DNA of 64,000 nt. Source: Vibrio sp. SNU_ST1. Its GTDB lineage: Bacteria; Pseudomonadota; Gammaproteobacteria; Enterobacterales; Vibrionaceae. Each line of letters starts with the position of its first letter. Position 1 is the first letter of the stretch. Positions 45,302-54,472 of the stretch are shown here, one piece after another. The stretch is taken from the NCBI RefSeq assembly GCF_030563405.1, contig NZ_CP130749.1, positions 62,001 to 126,000 of the forward strand, read 5' to 3'. The translations under genes and the position numbers were made by a program. The notes beneath the pieces were generated by a model that saw only the letters and a program-made list of their open reading frames with translations, was not told the DNA's origin and did not search any database.

Positions 45302-46834
45302 ATGCCTGTGCTCCAACGCATCAGTTTAACCTTAATTTTAGTCGCTATTCTTGGCGGCTGCTCTTCATTACCAGAAGGCATTGATCACCCTGTCGAACCG
45401 TACACCTCTTATGGACCAAGCACTTTGTCGGTTTTAGCGGATGAATATCAACCACAAGCATCAGAGCAGGCCACTACAGCTGTTCGTCTGCAAGAATCCG
45501 GTTGGGATGCGTTAGCTCAGCGATTAGCGTTGGTTGAAAGTGCAGAGCACACCATCGACATTCAATACTACATCTGGAACTCTGATGAATCGGGCAGATA
45601 CCTAGCCAGCCGTTTGTTGGCGGCGGCTGATCGCGGCGTTAAGGTTCGAGTAATGCTAGACGACATCAACCTTAACGAGCGTGAAAGCTTATTATCGGCA
45701 CTCGACGCTCACCCGAATGTCGAGATTCGAATCTTCAATCCAACACCAACGCGCCGTGGTTTTAGTAAATGGTTGAGCTTTGTCGGTGACTTTTCTCGCT
45801 TAAATCGCCGCATGCACAATAAGTCGTTTACCGTAGATGGTACCTTGTCTGTGGTTGGTGGGCGTAATATCGGTGACGAATACTTCGATCTTTCTGAAGA
45901 GATCAACTTCCGAGATCGTGATGTATTGGTGATGGGCACAGTTGTTACTACGATACAAACAAGCTTTATTGAATACTGGAACAGCCAATGGTCTTATCCA
46001 GTCGATATGTTGGGTGACGAAGAACAAACGGATCTCTCGGCGATTGATGATATAACCGTTCCACAATACAAAAACTACCCAGAGTTACCACTAAGTCGTG
46101 AAGCGGCCAATGGCTTGTTGAAAGAGGTTCTTGACGAGATGACTTGGGTTAATGCCAGTTTCGCTTATGATCGCCCTGTGCCTGTTGACTCAGATAATAC
46201 CGATCAACCGAAAGCGACCGCGGTTCTGTTAGGACAGCTAGCAAGTGAATCTAAACAAGAGATCTTGTTGGAATCGGCTTACCTTGTATTCGATGACGGT
46301 CAGCTTGAAGAATGGCAGGTATTGAACAATAAGGGCGTTGAAATAAAAGCACTGACTAACTCAATGGCGTCAAATGACTTGGTTACTAACCACTCAGCCT
46401 ATGCGGGCAGACGCTACGACATGTTGGATCATGGCATCGACTTGTTTGAGCTAAAACCAGATTCCAAGTTGTGTGAAGTATCTACCCAAGACGTGTCGAA
46501 GTGTGCCCCTGAGACTGCTTATGGCCTGCATGCTAAATCTGTCGTATTTGACCGCAGTATTGCGAGTATTGGCTCGTTTAACTTCAACCTGCGTTCAACC
46601 TACCTAAACACTGAATCGGTATTGATCATCGACAACAAAGCGATTGCTGAAACGTTGGCCTACACCATTGAGCAAGCGATGAGTGAAGATAATAGTTGGC
46701 GCTTGGAACTTGAAGACGGCGATGTGTATTGGTATTCAGGTGAGCAAAGTTGGGACAGCGAACCTGAAACGGGTAAGTGGGAACGAATGCAGTCAGGCTT
46801 CCTACAGCTTCTCCCGATAGAGAAGTATCTATAA
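45302..46834 (+). CDS. phospholipase D / cardiolipin synthase-like lipoprotein
   Basis: A 510-residue protein with two HKD motifs: HNKSFTVDG (about 176) followed by GGRNIGDEYF, and HAKSVVFDR (about 415) followed by GSFNFNLRS. Both are complete, so it should be catalytically active on phosphodiesters, most like ClsC. The signal peptide ends in the lipobox ILGGC (C20), which is unusual for a cardiolipin synthase and would place it in the periplasm or outer membrane. RBS AGGAAG lies near 45290. Confidence 0.87.
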   Translation: MPVLQRISLTLILVAILGGCSSLPEGIDHPVEPYTSYGPSTLSVLADEYQPQASEQATTAVRLQESGWDALAQRLALVESAEHTIDIQYYIWNSDESGRYLASRLLAAADRGVKVRVMLDDINLNERESLLSALDAHPNVEIRIFNPTPTRRGFSKWLSFVGDFSRLNRRMHNKSFTVDGTLSVVGGRNIGDEYFDLSEEINFRDRDVLVMGTVVTTIQTSFIEYWNSQWSYPVDMLGDEEQTDLSAIDDITVPQYKNYPELPLSREAANGLLKEVLDEMTWVNASFAYDRPVPVDSDNTDQPKATAVLLGQLASESKQEILLESAYLVFDDGQLEEWQVLNNKGVEIKALTNSMASNDLVTNHSAYAGRRYDMLDHGIDLFELKPDSKLCEVSTQDVSKCAPETAYGLHAKSVVFDRSIASIGSFNFNLRSTYLNTESVLIIDNKAIAETLAYTIEQAMSEDNSWRLELEDGDVYWYSGEQSWDSEPETGKWERMQSGFLQLLPIEKYL

Positions 46835-46856
46835 GAGAATCAAAATCCTAGAAAAG

Positions 46857-46889
46857 AAAAATGTCAGCGCATAATACGCTGACATTTTT
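46857..46889. terminator. terminator after the PLD gene
   Basis: A perfect 13-bp stem: AAAAATGTCAGCG (46857-46869) with CGCTGACATTTTT (46877-46889). Bidirectional, between convergent genes. Confidence 0.92.
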
Positions 46890-46955
46890 GTTTGTGATGA
46901 CGAAAACGGAGCTCGTTCATCGGGATCTCTTTCTGTCTTTAGAGCTGCTCTAGCT

Positions 46956-47598
46956 TTATCGCTTAGCCAGCTGTTTACTGTTCAGATAAGGCAGAATATG
47001 TGGGCGAGATTCACCAGAAAGCTTTTGAGTGATCTGCTGTGACCAGCTGCTTTGCTTTTGATTACTTGAGCGGTTTGCATAGTAGCTTTGCATTGAATCG
47101 TCGTAGCGAGCAATTTCATCTAGGCTCAACGGCTGGTATTGGTTTTCGTGCATCACCACATGAGCAGGAAGGCGAGGTTTGATTTCTGGCTGTTGTGCTG
47201 GATGACCTAAACACATACCAAATAGTACAGCCGTGTGTTGTGGAAGTTCCAGTAGCTCATCGACTTGCTGAGTACTGTTACGCAGGCCACCAATGTACAC
47301 GCCACCTAAGCCTAATGATTCCGCAGCCAGCATGCAGTTTTGCGCCATGATGCCCGAATCGACAGCGCCAATCAGGGTCAGTTCAGTAAAGTCGGTTTTC
47401 ACTTCAGGGTTGATCTGAGCATGGCGTTGGTAGTCGATACAGAACACCAAAAACTCAGCCGCGTTCTCTACGTAAGCTTGATGATGAAGCCGCGAGGCCA
47501 GATTGAATAATCACATCAAGTTGTGCTTTTTCAATCGGTTGATTTGTATATTGACGAATGGAGCGATGCCCCAGAATAGTTTCAATCGTGCTGTTCAT
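46956..47598 (-). pseudogene. nfsA: nfsA-like oxygen-insensitive NADPH nitroreductase, internal deletion
   Basis: The first 40 codons from ATG 47598 (IETILGHRSIRQYTNQPIEKAQ) match NfsA. After SSSS the frame ends within a few codons. Another frame resumes with AYVENAAEFLVFCIDY and runs to the normal C-terminus (KLSGESRPHILPYL). Compared with E. coli NfsA, about 25 residues around the first FMN-contact strand are missing, and the missing length is not a multiple of three. The gene is therefore broken near 47480. NfsA reduces nitro compounds and quinones. Confidence 0.85.
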
Positions 47599-47909
47599 AA
47601 CTCTCAGGCAATCCTTGTGGTGATGATGTAGAGAATCACAATAGCGACAATTACTATGGGCGTAAAGGGTGTTAGAGCCTTTCTTGTTCGCGTAATTCAG
47701 TCGTGCCAGAACCGTTTTTTGAGAATCGATTAATACCAACAGTTGTACGGTTTTTTAGTGGGTTTGGGATGAACATAAGATGTGGCGCATTGCTTCTGGC
47801 AAGAACGCTGATCCTAAATTAAGCGCATTAGGTGTGGTGTTAAAAACAATTCTCAGCGTCGGCTGGCACGCTTTCAAAAAGCGAAGAGCATAAGCAGTAG
47901 TGAACTTTT

Positions 47910-47946
47910 AAAGCAGAACTTTGAGGAATTTAAGTTCTGCTTTTTT
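47910..47946 (+). terminator. terminator after the remnant frame
   Basis: AAAGCAGAACTT (47910-47921) pairs with AAGTTCTGCTTT (47932-47943), followed by T residues. A full terminator behind a truncated frame supports the idea that a real gene once ended here. Confidence 0.85.
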
Positions 47947-47985
47947 CTTAATCTGATCAGTCAGCACAGGTTGAAAGGGCGGATT

Positions 47986-48016
47986 TTAGCCCAACCTGTC
48001 GTTGGGCTAATTTTTA
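47986..48016. terminator. terminator downstream of modA
   Basis: TTAGCCCAAC (47986-47995) with GTTGGGCTAA (48001-48010), followed by TTTTT on the plus strand. It lies below the minus-strand modA gene and can serve both strands. Confidence 0.75.
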
Positions 48017-48080
48017 GATTTGACGTTGGCTTGGTAATAAAGCTCGCCGTGGTCAATTTTCTTCATCGTATCCAGTCAAG

Positions 48081-48821
48081 TTACTTGAAACCATAACTCT
48101 CTATGATTCTCTGTGCCTTATCTGTTTTAAGAAACTCAATAAACCCATCAACAGTAGCTGTTTCGGTAATCTGAGCAAGTGGATAAGTAATCGGAGAGTG
48201 CATCGAGTCATCGAAGTTATGCGCAATTCTAACTTTATGACTAGCCATTGCATCCGTTTTGTAAACCATACCTAGTGGTGACTCTGCCAACTCAACTAGG
48301 ACAAGAGCTACGCGAACATTTTTTGTGGGTGCAAGTTCGGTTTTGAGCTGCTCCCACACATTTAAGCTTTTTAGCGTTTCTTTTGAGTAAATGCCAGCAG
48401 GCACAGTATCAGGTTGACCGATCGCTAAACGTGAACCATTCAGGGCATTTATCCATTCAGTGCTATTAGTAACATTAAACTTAATGTTTGATGTTTTAGG
48501 TGTCACTAAAACAAGACTATTGCTCGCGAACTTAACTACGTTATTTTGTTTTATATGCTCACTTTTAACTAGGTGTTCTACCCATTTTTTGTTCGCTGAA
48601 ATGAATACATCAGCAGGGGCACCTTGCTCTATTTGTCGAGCGAGCGATGATGACCCCCCAAATACGTTAATTATGTTCACGCCTGTTTGCTTGGTGTAGC
48701 TTTCAGATAATTCTGTAATAGCATTGGTCATTGATGAAGCGGCGTAAACTCTAATTTTTTCAGAGGCATTTACAGTAAATGATAAAGAGGCAGCCAGTAT
48801 CAAAGTTGAAATTTTTTTCAT
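48081..48821 (-). CDS. modA: molybdate-type ABC transporter substrate-binding protein
   Basis: A 246-residue periplasmic protein with a clear signal peptide (1-19, ending VNA). IRVYAASSMTNAITEL, GGSSSLARQIEQGAPADVF and AIGQPDTVPAGIYSKETL are ModA marks including oxyanion-binding serines. No modB or modC lies nearby, so it is an orphan or works with a transporter encoded elsewhere. It starts 9 bp after the cupin gene and forms an operon with it. Another oxyanion such as tungstate is possible. Confidence 0.88.
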   Translation of the reverse strand: MKKISTLILAASLSFTVNASEKIRVYAASSMTNAITELSESYTKQTGVNIINVFGGSSSLARQIEQGAPADVFISANKKWVEHLVKSEHIKQNNVVKFASNSLVLVTPKTSNIKFNVTNSTEWINALNGSRLAIGQPDTVPAGIYSKETLKSLNVWEQLKTELAPTKNVRVALVLVELAESPLGMVYKTDAMASHKVRIAHNFDDSMHSPITYPLAQITETATVDGFIEFLKTDKAQRIIESYGFK

Positions 48822-48830
48822 GTAATAACC

Positions 48831-49130
48831 TTAGTTTTTTGTATTAATTTTGTCGTCGTGATACCAAAGGAAACCCTTCAAAATAGCTCCCTCAATAGGC
48901 TCCATCCAATGAAGAGTTCGTGGTGGGATTGTTACCAAATCACCAGCTCGAATAGGAATAATGTTTTCATTGTAATAAACGGTGCCTTCACCTTCTAAAA
49001 CAAAGAATGATTCAAATTCCTTGTGTTTATGGTTACGTCCACTTTTTTCAAAAATTAGAAACTCAATAGTTGGCTTACCGTTGTTTTCTAATATAGTTTG
49101 CATGTTGCCAAATGATGTTTGTCTCAACAT
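48831..49130 (-). CDS. small cupin-domain protein
   Basis: A 99-residue single cupin. Metal ligands are visible in NHKHKEFESFFVLEGEG (H-x-H and E) and in PPRTLHWMEP (second histidine). It has no signal peptide. It is the first gene of a two-gene operon with modA. Role unknown; a link to metal or oxyanion handling is only suggested by the pairing. Confidence 0.78.
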   Translation of the reverse strand: MLRQTSFGNMQTILENNGKPTIEFLIFEKSGRNHKHKEFESFFVLEGEGTVYYNENIIPIRAGDLVTIPPRTLHWMEPIEGAILKGFLWYHDDKINTKN

Positions 49131-49540
49131 AGCGGTTCCTGATTGCTATTCGTTCAACTACTCAGTTACTTTTTCAGTATCTTTAACTTCAACTTTGCTA
49201 TTTTCATCCAATTATCAATGGTTTAAGTGTTTTCTTCGAGTGTTGCTTGGAACCCATTTAGTTGGATTGGAGCACGTTGACACGTGGATTGTATCATTCA
49301 GAATATTTATGAAAGTAAGCTACTGTAAGTGAATATCGAAATATGGATGCTCTAAAGGAGTCGGTATGAAGTTGGCTAATTCAAGAGCCATGATGAAACT
49401 AATTTCTGTGCCTATTGTTGTTTTAATTATGTACTACGCTGTGTGCTAGATCCCATTTGTTATCTCTGCCAGTTGCTATGGTAATCAGAGAACATGTTTG
49501 AAATTTAATTCAATCACTTTACTCAACTTAAGAGGTTTCT
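49131..49540. other. intergenic region with one small-protein candidate
   Basis: 410 bp between the minus-strand cupin gene and ydcH. Apart from the 27-codon frame at 49366 I see no supported feature. Confidence 0.45.
49366..49449 (+). CDS. candidate small membrane protein of 27 residues
   Basis: ATG 49366 follows a strong ribosome site (AAAGGAG, 6 bases away). The product begins with a polar, positive N-terminus (MKLANSRAMMK) and ends in a hydrophobic stretch of about 15 residues, as in known small inner-membrane proteins. No homologue is known to me. The call rests on the RBS and composition. Confidence 0.4.
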   Translation: MKLANSRAMMKLISVPIVVLIMYYAVC

Positions 49541-49777
49541 ATGCTAGGTGAAAATCACTCTCTTGTTCATGAATTTCCTGAAATGAAAGACAAAATTGCT
49601 GAGCTTGCTAAAACTGACGATGGCTTTGCTGAAGATATGAAGACATACGACAACCTTGATAAAGAGATTCGTAAGCTAGAGCTGAAAGATTCACCCATTG
49701 ATGACGGCTCGATGCACCAATTGAAACATGAACGTTCTGAGCTTAAAGATTCACTGCATGCTCGTTTAACGGGTTAG
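49541..49777 (+). CDS. YdcH-family (DUF465) small protein
   Basis: A 78-residue helical protein. FPEMKDKIAELAKTDDGFAE and the coiled second helix (MHQLKHERSELKDSL) match DUF465. Function is unknown, although members are widespread. ATG 49541 has AAGAGG upstream. A UUCG terminator follows. Confidence 0.85.
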   Translation: MLGENHSLVHEFPEMKDKIAELAKTDDGFAEDMKTYDNLDKEIRKLELKDSPIDDGSMHQLKHERSELKDSLHARLTG

Positions 49778-49850
49778 TTAGCTTGTAACTTAGCTGATTA
49801 GCTAAGTTAAATCGTTAGATCGCTAAACGGTTACTGCAGATTGAGACAAT

Positions 49851-49873
49851 AAAAACTCCTTCGGGAGTTTTTT
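49851..49873 (+). terminator. terminator after the YdcH-type gene
   Basis: AAAAACTCC (49851-49859), TTCG tetraloop, GGAGTTTTTT (49864-49873). Confidence 0.93.
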
Positions 49874-49934
49874 GTTTTTGACTTCCCCATTTTTTATCTG
49901 AGCGCATAAGTTTGGGGTTTCTTTGGATATAAAA

Positions 49935-49961
49935 AAGCTTAGCGCGGGGGACGCTAAGCTT
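49935..49961 (-). terminator. terminator of glpD
   Basis: A perfect 10-bp stem, AAGCTTAGCG (49935-49944) with CGCTAAGCTT (49952-49961). On the minus strand six T follow. Confidence 0.9.
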
Positions 49962-50003
49962 CGTGGTTAAGTATGCTCTTGAACTATGTTTAGGCTAGTG
50001 GAT

Positions 50004-51563
50004 TTAGCCTACTTGAGAAAAGCTCACTACCTTGCTTTGTAGTTTCTCTTTCAGGTAATCCGTTACTGCTTGCTGCTCTGATTCACTCATGTACAGGCCA
50101 AGTTTGGTTCTGCGCCACAAGATGTCTTCGTCTGTCATCGCCATCTCTTCATTGATCAAGTAATCGATTTCAACTTGATAAACGCCATGGGCTTCGCTTG
50201 AAAATGGGATGCCAAGGTCAGCTTCGCAATTTGCGCCTTCCAGTAGCTTCCACGTGTAAGTTCCAAATTGAGTCACGTAACGAAGTAATAGCGCTTCAGG
50301 TGCCCAAGGGTATTTAGTGTGGATCATCTTCGCAAGCTGCTCTCTGCTGCAGCTGAAGTTACCACCTGGAAGCGTGTCGTTAGCTGTCCAAGGCGCACCC
50401 ATGTTAGTTAGGTGTGGTTCCAGCTTCTTAAGTGCTGCTTCGCCGAGTTTACGGTAAGTGGTTAGCTTGCCACCGAAGACCGAAAGTAGTGGTGCTTGAT
50501 CAAGCTCAGCATCTAATTCCAACGTGTAGTCACGAGTGATTGCTTGTGGTGAATCCGATTCGTCGTCACAAAGCGGTCTTACGCCACTGTATGTCCAAAC
50601 CACATCTTCACGGCCAAGCTGTTTAACAAAGTGTTGGTTAACGATATCAATCAAGTAATCCACTTCGACATCATCAATGGCAACTTCGCGCGGGTCGCCT
50701 TTGTATTCAAGGTCAGTGGTACCGATGATCGAGAACTTATCTAGGTAAGGGATCATGAACACAATGCGATTGTCTTTGTTTTGCAGAATGTACGCTTGTG
50801 GTTCGTCATGAATGCGTGGCACAACAATGTGTGAGCCTTTGATAAGACGAATGTTACGAGGCGAAGCCTGCTCTAATCCATCATCAAAGAACTGTTTAAC
50901 CCAAGGGCCCGCAGCGTTAACAAGCGCTTTTGCTTTGCGTTCAAAGCGTTGGTTTGTTATCACATCAAGGATCGTCACATGCCAAATGCCACCTTCACGG
51001 TGCGCTTTTTCAACACGGCAGTAGTTACGTACTTCAGCGTTGTTTTCTTTTGCTGCCAAAACGTTGAGCAATACCATTCGCGCATCATCAACCCAGCAAT
51101 CTGAGTATTCGAAACCTGTCTTCATTTCTGGCTTCAGTAAACCTGATTTAGCCAAGTTCACCGTTTTACTTCCAGGAAGAGTGGTGCGCTTACCCAAGTT
51201 ATCGTAAAGGAATAGGCCACAGCGAATCATCCAAGCTGGGCGTAAAAATGGTCGATGAGGTAAACGGAAACGCATTGGTTGAGCAACATGAGGTGCTTTT
51301 CTTAACAAGACTTCACGTTCCGCGAGTGCTTCCGAAACCAAACGAAACTCGTAATGTTCGAGATAGCGTAGGCCTCCGTGGATAAGCTTTGAGCTGGCAG
51401 ATGAAGTTGCAGAAGCAAAATCATTTGCTTCGTATAAGCCAACGTTGAGACCACGACCAGCTGCATCTGCCGCGATGCCTGCACCATTGATGCCGCCGCC
51501 AATCACGATCAAGTCTAAAGTGGAAGATGTACTGTTGTTTGAATTATTTTGTTGAGCACTCAT
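50004..51563 (-). CDS. glpD: aerobic glycerol-3-phosphate dehydrogenase
   Basis: A 519-residue membrane-associated flavoenzyme that oxidises glycerol-3-phosphate to DHAP and feeds electrons to quinone. The FAD motif is VIGGGINGAGIAADAAGRG (about residues 20-38), and SSKLIHGGLRYLEHYEF is the substrate-side block. A C-terminal DAO_C domain follows. It is the last gene of the glp set. Promoter repeats of the TTTCGTTT type lie 60-90 bp upstream. Confidence 0.96.
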   Translation of the reverse strand: MSAQQNNSNNSTSSTLDLIVIGGGINGAGIAADAAGRGLNVGLYEANDFASATSSASSKLIHGGLRYLEHYEFRLVSEALAEREVLLRKAPHVAQPMRFRLPHRPFLRPAWMIRCGLFLYDNLGKRTTLPGSKTVNLAKSGLLKPEMKTGFEYSDCWVDDARMVLLNVLAAKENNAEVRNYCRVEKAHREGGIWHVTILDVITNQRFERKAKALVNAAGPWVKQFFDDGLEQASPRNIRLIKGSHIVVPRIHDEPQAYILQNKDNRIVFMIPYLDKFSIIGTTDLEYKGDPREVAIDDVEVDYLIDIVNQHFVKQLGREDVVWTYSGVRPLCDDESDSPQAITRDYTLELDAELDQAPLLSVFGGKLTTYRKLGEAALKKLEPHLTNMGAPWTANDTLPGGNFSCSREQLAKMIHTKYPWAPEALLLRYVTQFGTYTWKLLEGANCEADLGIPFSSEAHGVYQVEIDYLINEEMAMTDEDILWRRTKLGLYMSESEQQAVTDYLKEKLQSKVVSFSQVG

Positions 51564-51623
51564 GATTTTGACCTCTTTCTGAGCGAACGAGCATTTTAGA
51601 ACATAAGTGAATCCTATATTAAC

Positions 51624-51654
51624 TTTCGTTTGCGGTCATTTATTATTTTCGTTT
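51624..51654 (-). promoter_or_regulatory. candidate GlpR half-sites upstream of glpD
   Basis: TTTCGTTT occurs at 51624-51631 and again at 51647-51654. DeoR-family regulators bind repeats of TTTCGTTT-like sequence, and GlpR is encoded next door. A related AAACGAA lies before glpF. Confidence 0.45.
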
Positions 51655-51685
51655 ATGCGCGTTTTATGTGATTTGCGCATAAAAA

Positions 51686-51710
51686 AACCTCTGCTTATAA
51701 AGCAGAGGTT
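51686..51710 (-). terminator. terminator of glpR
   Basis: AACCTCTGCT (51686-51695) with AGCAGAGGTT (51701-51710). The minus strand continues with seven T. Confidence 0.9.
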
Positions 51711-51831
51711 CAAAAAAGTCTAATTCGAGCATAGAAGCGACAGTGGTAGTGAGCAAGTTTTACTTTTTTAACTTTTCTATAAAGAATCGTGATTCATTTA
51801 AGAAAGTGGCTCACTAAGCACTTATGTTGAG

Positions 51832-52617
51832 TTATTCGCTCACAGGGCTAGCGGTATCAATCACTTCTAATGGTATTGCGGAATCTCTAAGGATGTTCAG
51901 AATCTCTTCTGGTGGCTGTTTGTTGGTAAACACCATATGCGCCTGGGAGATATTACCGAGCTTAACCATCGCGTTACGTCCAAACTTAGTGTGGTCGACG
52001 GCTAAGAAGATGCTGCGACTGTTTTCGATGATGGCTTGTTTCACACGAACTTCGTGGTAATCAAAGTCGAGTAGTGAGCCATCAAAGTCGATGCCACTGA
52101 TGCCTAGAATGCCGAAGTCTAGACGGAATTGTTTTACGAAATCGAGTGTCGCTTCACCGACAATGCCACCATCGCGGTTACGTACTTCACCGCCCGCCAA
52201 GATAACTTTGATCTCTGGGTTCGGCAGAAGGATACTCGCAACGTTAATGTTGTTGGTGACAACTCTTAACTGTTTGTGGTTTTTGTTGAGCGCGCGGGCA
52301 ACCGATTCTGGCGTAGTGCCGATATCAACGAACAGGGTTGCACCATCTGGGATGTGCTTAACCAGTTCGTCAGCGATCACGTCTTTTTCGTTGAAGTTAA
52401 GCGCTTTACGCGTGTTATACGAGGTGTTTTCTGAGCTTAAAGGAATGGTTGCACCACCATGATAGCGACGAATTTTGTTGCTATCGGCAAGTTCATTGAG
52501 ATCTCGTCTGATGGTTTGTGGGCTGACATCGAACTTTTCAACGAGCTCTTCGGTACTCACATATCCTTGTGTTTTAACCAGGTCTACAATCTGCTGGTGT
52601 CTTGGTATCTGCTTCAC
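51832..52617 (-). CDS. glpR: DeoR-family glycerol-3-phosphate regulon repressor
   Basis: A 261-residue DeoR protein. The N-terminal HTH is YVSTEELVEKFDVSPQTIRRDLNEL (about 15-40), and the sugar-phosphate domain has GGATIPL and LFVDIGTTPESVARAL. Its place between glpK and glpD and the match to GlpR fix the identity. It should bind glycerol-3-phosphate and repress glp genes in its absence. Confidence 0.93.
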   Translation of the reverse strand: MKQIPRHQQIVDLVKTQGYVSTEELVEKFDVSPQTIRRDLNELADSNKIRRYHGGATIPLSSENTSYNTRKALNFNEKDVIADELVKHIPDGATLFVDIGTTPESVARALNKNHKQLRVVTNNINVASILLPNPEIKVILAGGEVRNRDGGIVGEATLDFVKQFRLDFGILGISGIDFDGSLLDFDYHEVRVKQAIIENSRSIFLAVDHTKFGRNAMVKLGNISQAHMVFTNKQPPEEILNILRDSAIPLEVIDTASPVSE

Positions 52618-52785
52618 TTAACTTACCACTCCCTGCACGCCAAAGGCTCTAGCGCGTCAAAATCGAAAATATAAACTCGCGCTATTGTGCTCGAATTGAC
52701 GAAGAGAGAGAAGTAATGATGGTAAGGAATCATGTCTAAACCGCAAAAACGGTGCTCGTAACGTAAAATTTGAGCCTGAAACGCA

Positions 52786-52813
52786 AAAAAGAGCACAAAA
52801 TAGTGCTCTTTTT
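52786..52813. terminator. terminator of glpK
   Basis: AAAAAGAGCAC (52786-52796) pairs with GTGCTCTTTTT (52803-52813). It can act in both directions. Confidence 0.88.
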
Positions 52814-52892
52814 AGTTTCGTTTACTGAGGTTCGAACAATCCAATCGACAAGAAAGTAATTATTCGAACTCCTCTGTTAACTCACGCTTAGA

Positions 52893-54413
52893 TTACTCTT
52901 CGTCGTCATCGTGCAGTTCAGACCAAACCTGTGCACACTTGATCGCACGCTTCCAACCTTTGTAACGGCGGTTACGCTTCTCTTCGTCGTGGTGTGGCAT
53001 GAACGTGCGGTTAAGAACGGCTTTGTCTTGAAGCTCGTCAATGCTGTCCCAGAAACCAACCGCAAGGCCAGCAAGGTAAGCGGCACCCAAAGCCGTAACT
53101 TCCGTTACTTCAGGGCGGTGAACTTCAGTATCAAGCACGTCTGATTGGAATTGCATTAGGAAGTTATTCGCTACTGCGCCGCCATCAACACGTAGTTTCG
53201 CTAGCTTGATGCCAGAGTCAGCTTGCATTGCGTCTAGTACGTCACGAGTTTGGTAAGCAATACCTTCCAGTGTTGCGCGGATGATGTGGTTAGAGTTAAC
53301 ACCACGAGTCAGGCCAACAATCGTACCGCGAGCGTAAGCATCCCAGTATGGTGCGCCTAAACCAGTAAACGCAGGTACTACGTAAACACCGTTCGAAGAA
53401 TCTACTTTTGTTGCGAAGTACTCCGAGTCTTCAGCGCCAGCCAGTAGCTTCATCTCATCACGTAGCCATTGGATTGATGCGCCGCCCATGAATACTGCAC
53501 CTTCAAGTGCGTATGCAGGTTCGCCTTTAGGACCACACGCTAGCGTAGTCAGTAGGCCATTCTTTGAGGTTACTTTCTCTTGGCCTGTGTTCATCAGTAG
53601 GAAACAGCCTGTGCCGTAAGTGTTTTTCGCTTGGCCTGCTTCTACACACATTTGACCGTATAGTGCAGCTTGTTGGTCACCCGCAATACCAGCGATTGGG
53701 ATACGCGTACCGCCTTTACCACCAAGGTTCGTTTGACCGTATACCTCAGAAGAGCGCTTCACTTCAGGCATCATGACTGCTGGAATACCCATTTCATCAA
53801 GTAGCTTTTGATCCCAGCATAGGTCGTTGATGTTGAACAACATAGTACGTGACGCGTTAGTGTAATCCGTAACGTGAACACGTCCTTGAGTCATTTTCCA
53901 AACCAACCAAGTATCGACCGTACCGAACAGTAGTTTGCCAGCTTCAGCGTCTTCGCGAGCGCCTTCAACGTTGTCTAGAATCCATTTTACTTTGGTACCT
54001 GAGAAATACGGGTCAAGGACTAAGCCTGTATTGTCACGTACGTAGTCTTCTAGGCCACGTGCTTTAAGGTCTTCACAGATGTCGGCAGTTCGGCGACACT
54101 GCCATACGATTGCGTTGTAAACCGGTTTGCCAGTTTCTTTGTTCCAAACAATGGTGGTTTCACGTTGGTTAGTGATACCGATACCCGCTAGCTCGTCGCT
54201 GCGAATGCCTGCTTTAGCAAGTGCTTCAACCAATGTAGAGCTTTGAGTCGCCCAGATTTCCATTGGATCATGCTCAACCCAACCCGCTTTCGGGTAAATC
54301 TGAGTGAATTCTCTTTGAGAAGAGCTAACGATGTTTGCATCGTGGTCGAGGATTACAGCGCGAGAACTTGTGGTGCCTTGGTCTAGGGCAACAATGTATT
54401 TTTGCTCGGTCAT
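52893..54413 (-). CDS. glpK: glycerol kinase
   Basis: A 506-residue FGGY kinase that phosphorylates glycerol. [16 protein letters not shown] is the phosphate-1 motif, [16 protein letters not shown] and [20 protein letters not shown] are diagnostic for GlpK. The length equals the usual 500-510. It begins 59 bp after glpF, so the two form the core glpFK operon. An acidic tail (LHDDDEE) ends the protein. Confidence 0.97.
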   Translation of the reverse strand: MTEQKYIVALDQGTTSSRAVILDHDANIVSSSQREFTQIYPKAGWVEHDPMEIWATQSSTLVEALAKAGIRSDELAGIGITNQRETTIVWNKETGKPVYNAIVWQCRRTADICEDLKARGLEDYVRDNTGLVLDPYFSGTKVKWILDNVEGAREDAEAGKLLFGTVDTWLVWKMTQGRVHVTDYTNASRTMLFNINDLCWDQKLLDEMGIPAVMMPEVKRSSEVYGQTNLGGKGGTRIPIAGIAGDQQAALYGQMCVEAGQAKNTYGTGCFLLMNTGQEKVTSKNGLLTTLACGPKGEPAYALEGAVFMGGASIQWLRDEMKLLAGAEDSEYFATKVDSSNGVYVVPAFTGLGAPYWDAYARGTIVGLTRGVNSNHIIRATLEGIAYQTRDVLDAMQADSGIKLAKLRVDGGAVANNFLMQFQSDVLDTEVHRPEVTEVTALGAAYLAGLAVGFWDSIDELQDKAVLNRTFMPHHDEEKRNRRYKGWKRAIKCAQVWSELHDDDEE

Positions 54414-54472
54414 GGTAAGAATCCTTTTTCTTTCGTTATTTATATTTTAGTAAATGTAAGGTCGCTTAGGGA

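Larger units (their letters stand above)
47599..48080. other. intergenic region with a possible gene remnant
   Basis: No intact gene. A plus-strand frame at about 47762-47893 encodes WVWDEHKMWRIASGKN and then KLSALGVVLKTILSVGW to a stop. It looks like the C-terminal end of a protein that has lost its start. I do not recognise the family. Two terminators follow it. Confidence 0.4.

Noticed and set aside
52091..52462. 123-codon plus-strand frame
   Set aside because: Antisense shadow of glpR; composition is Ser/Pro-rich noise with no domain.
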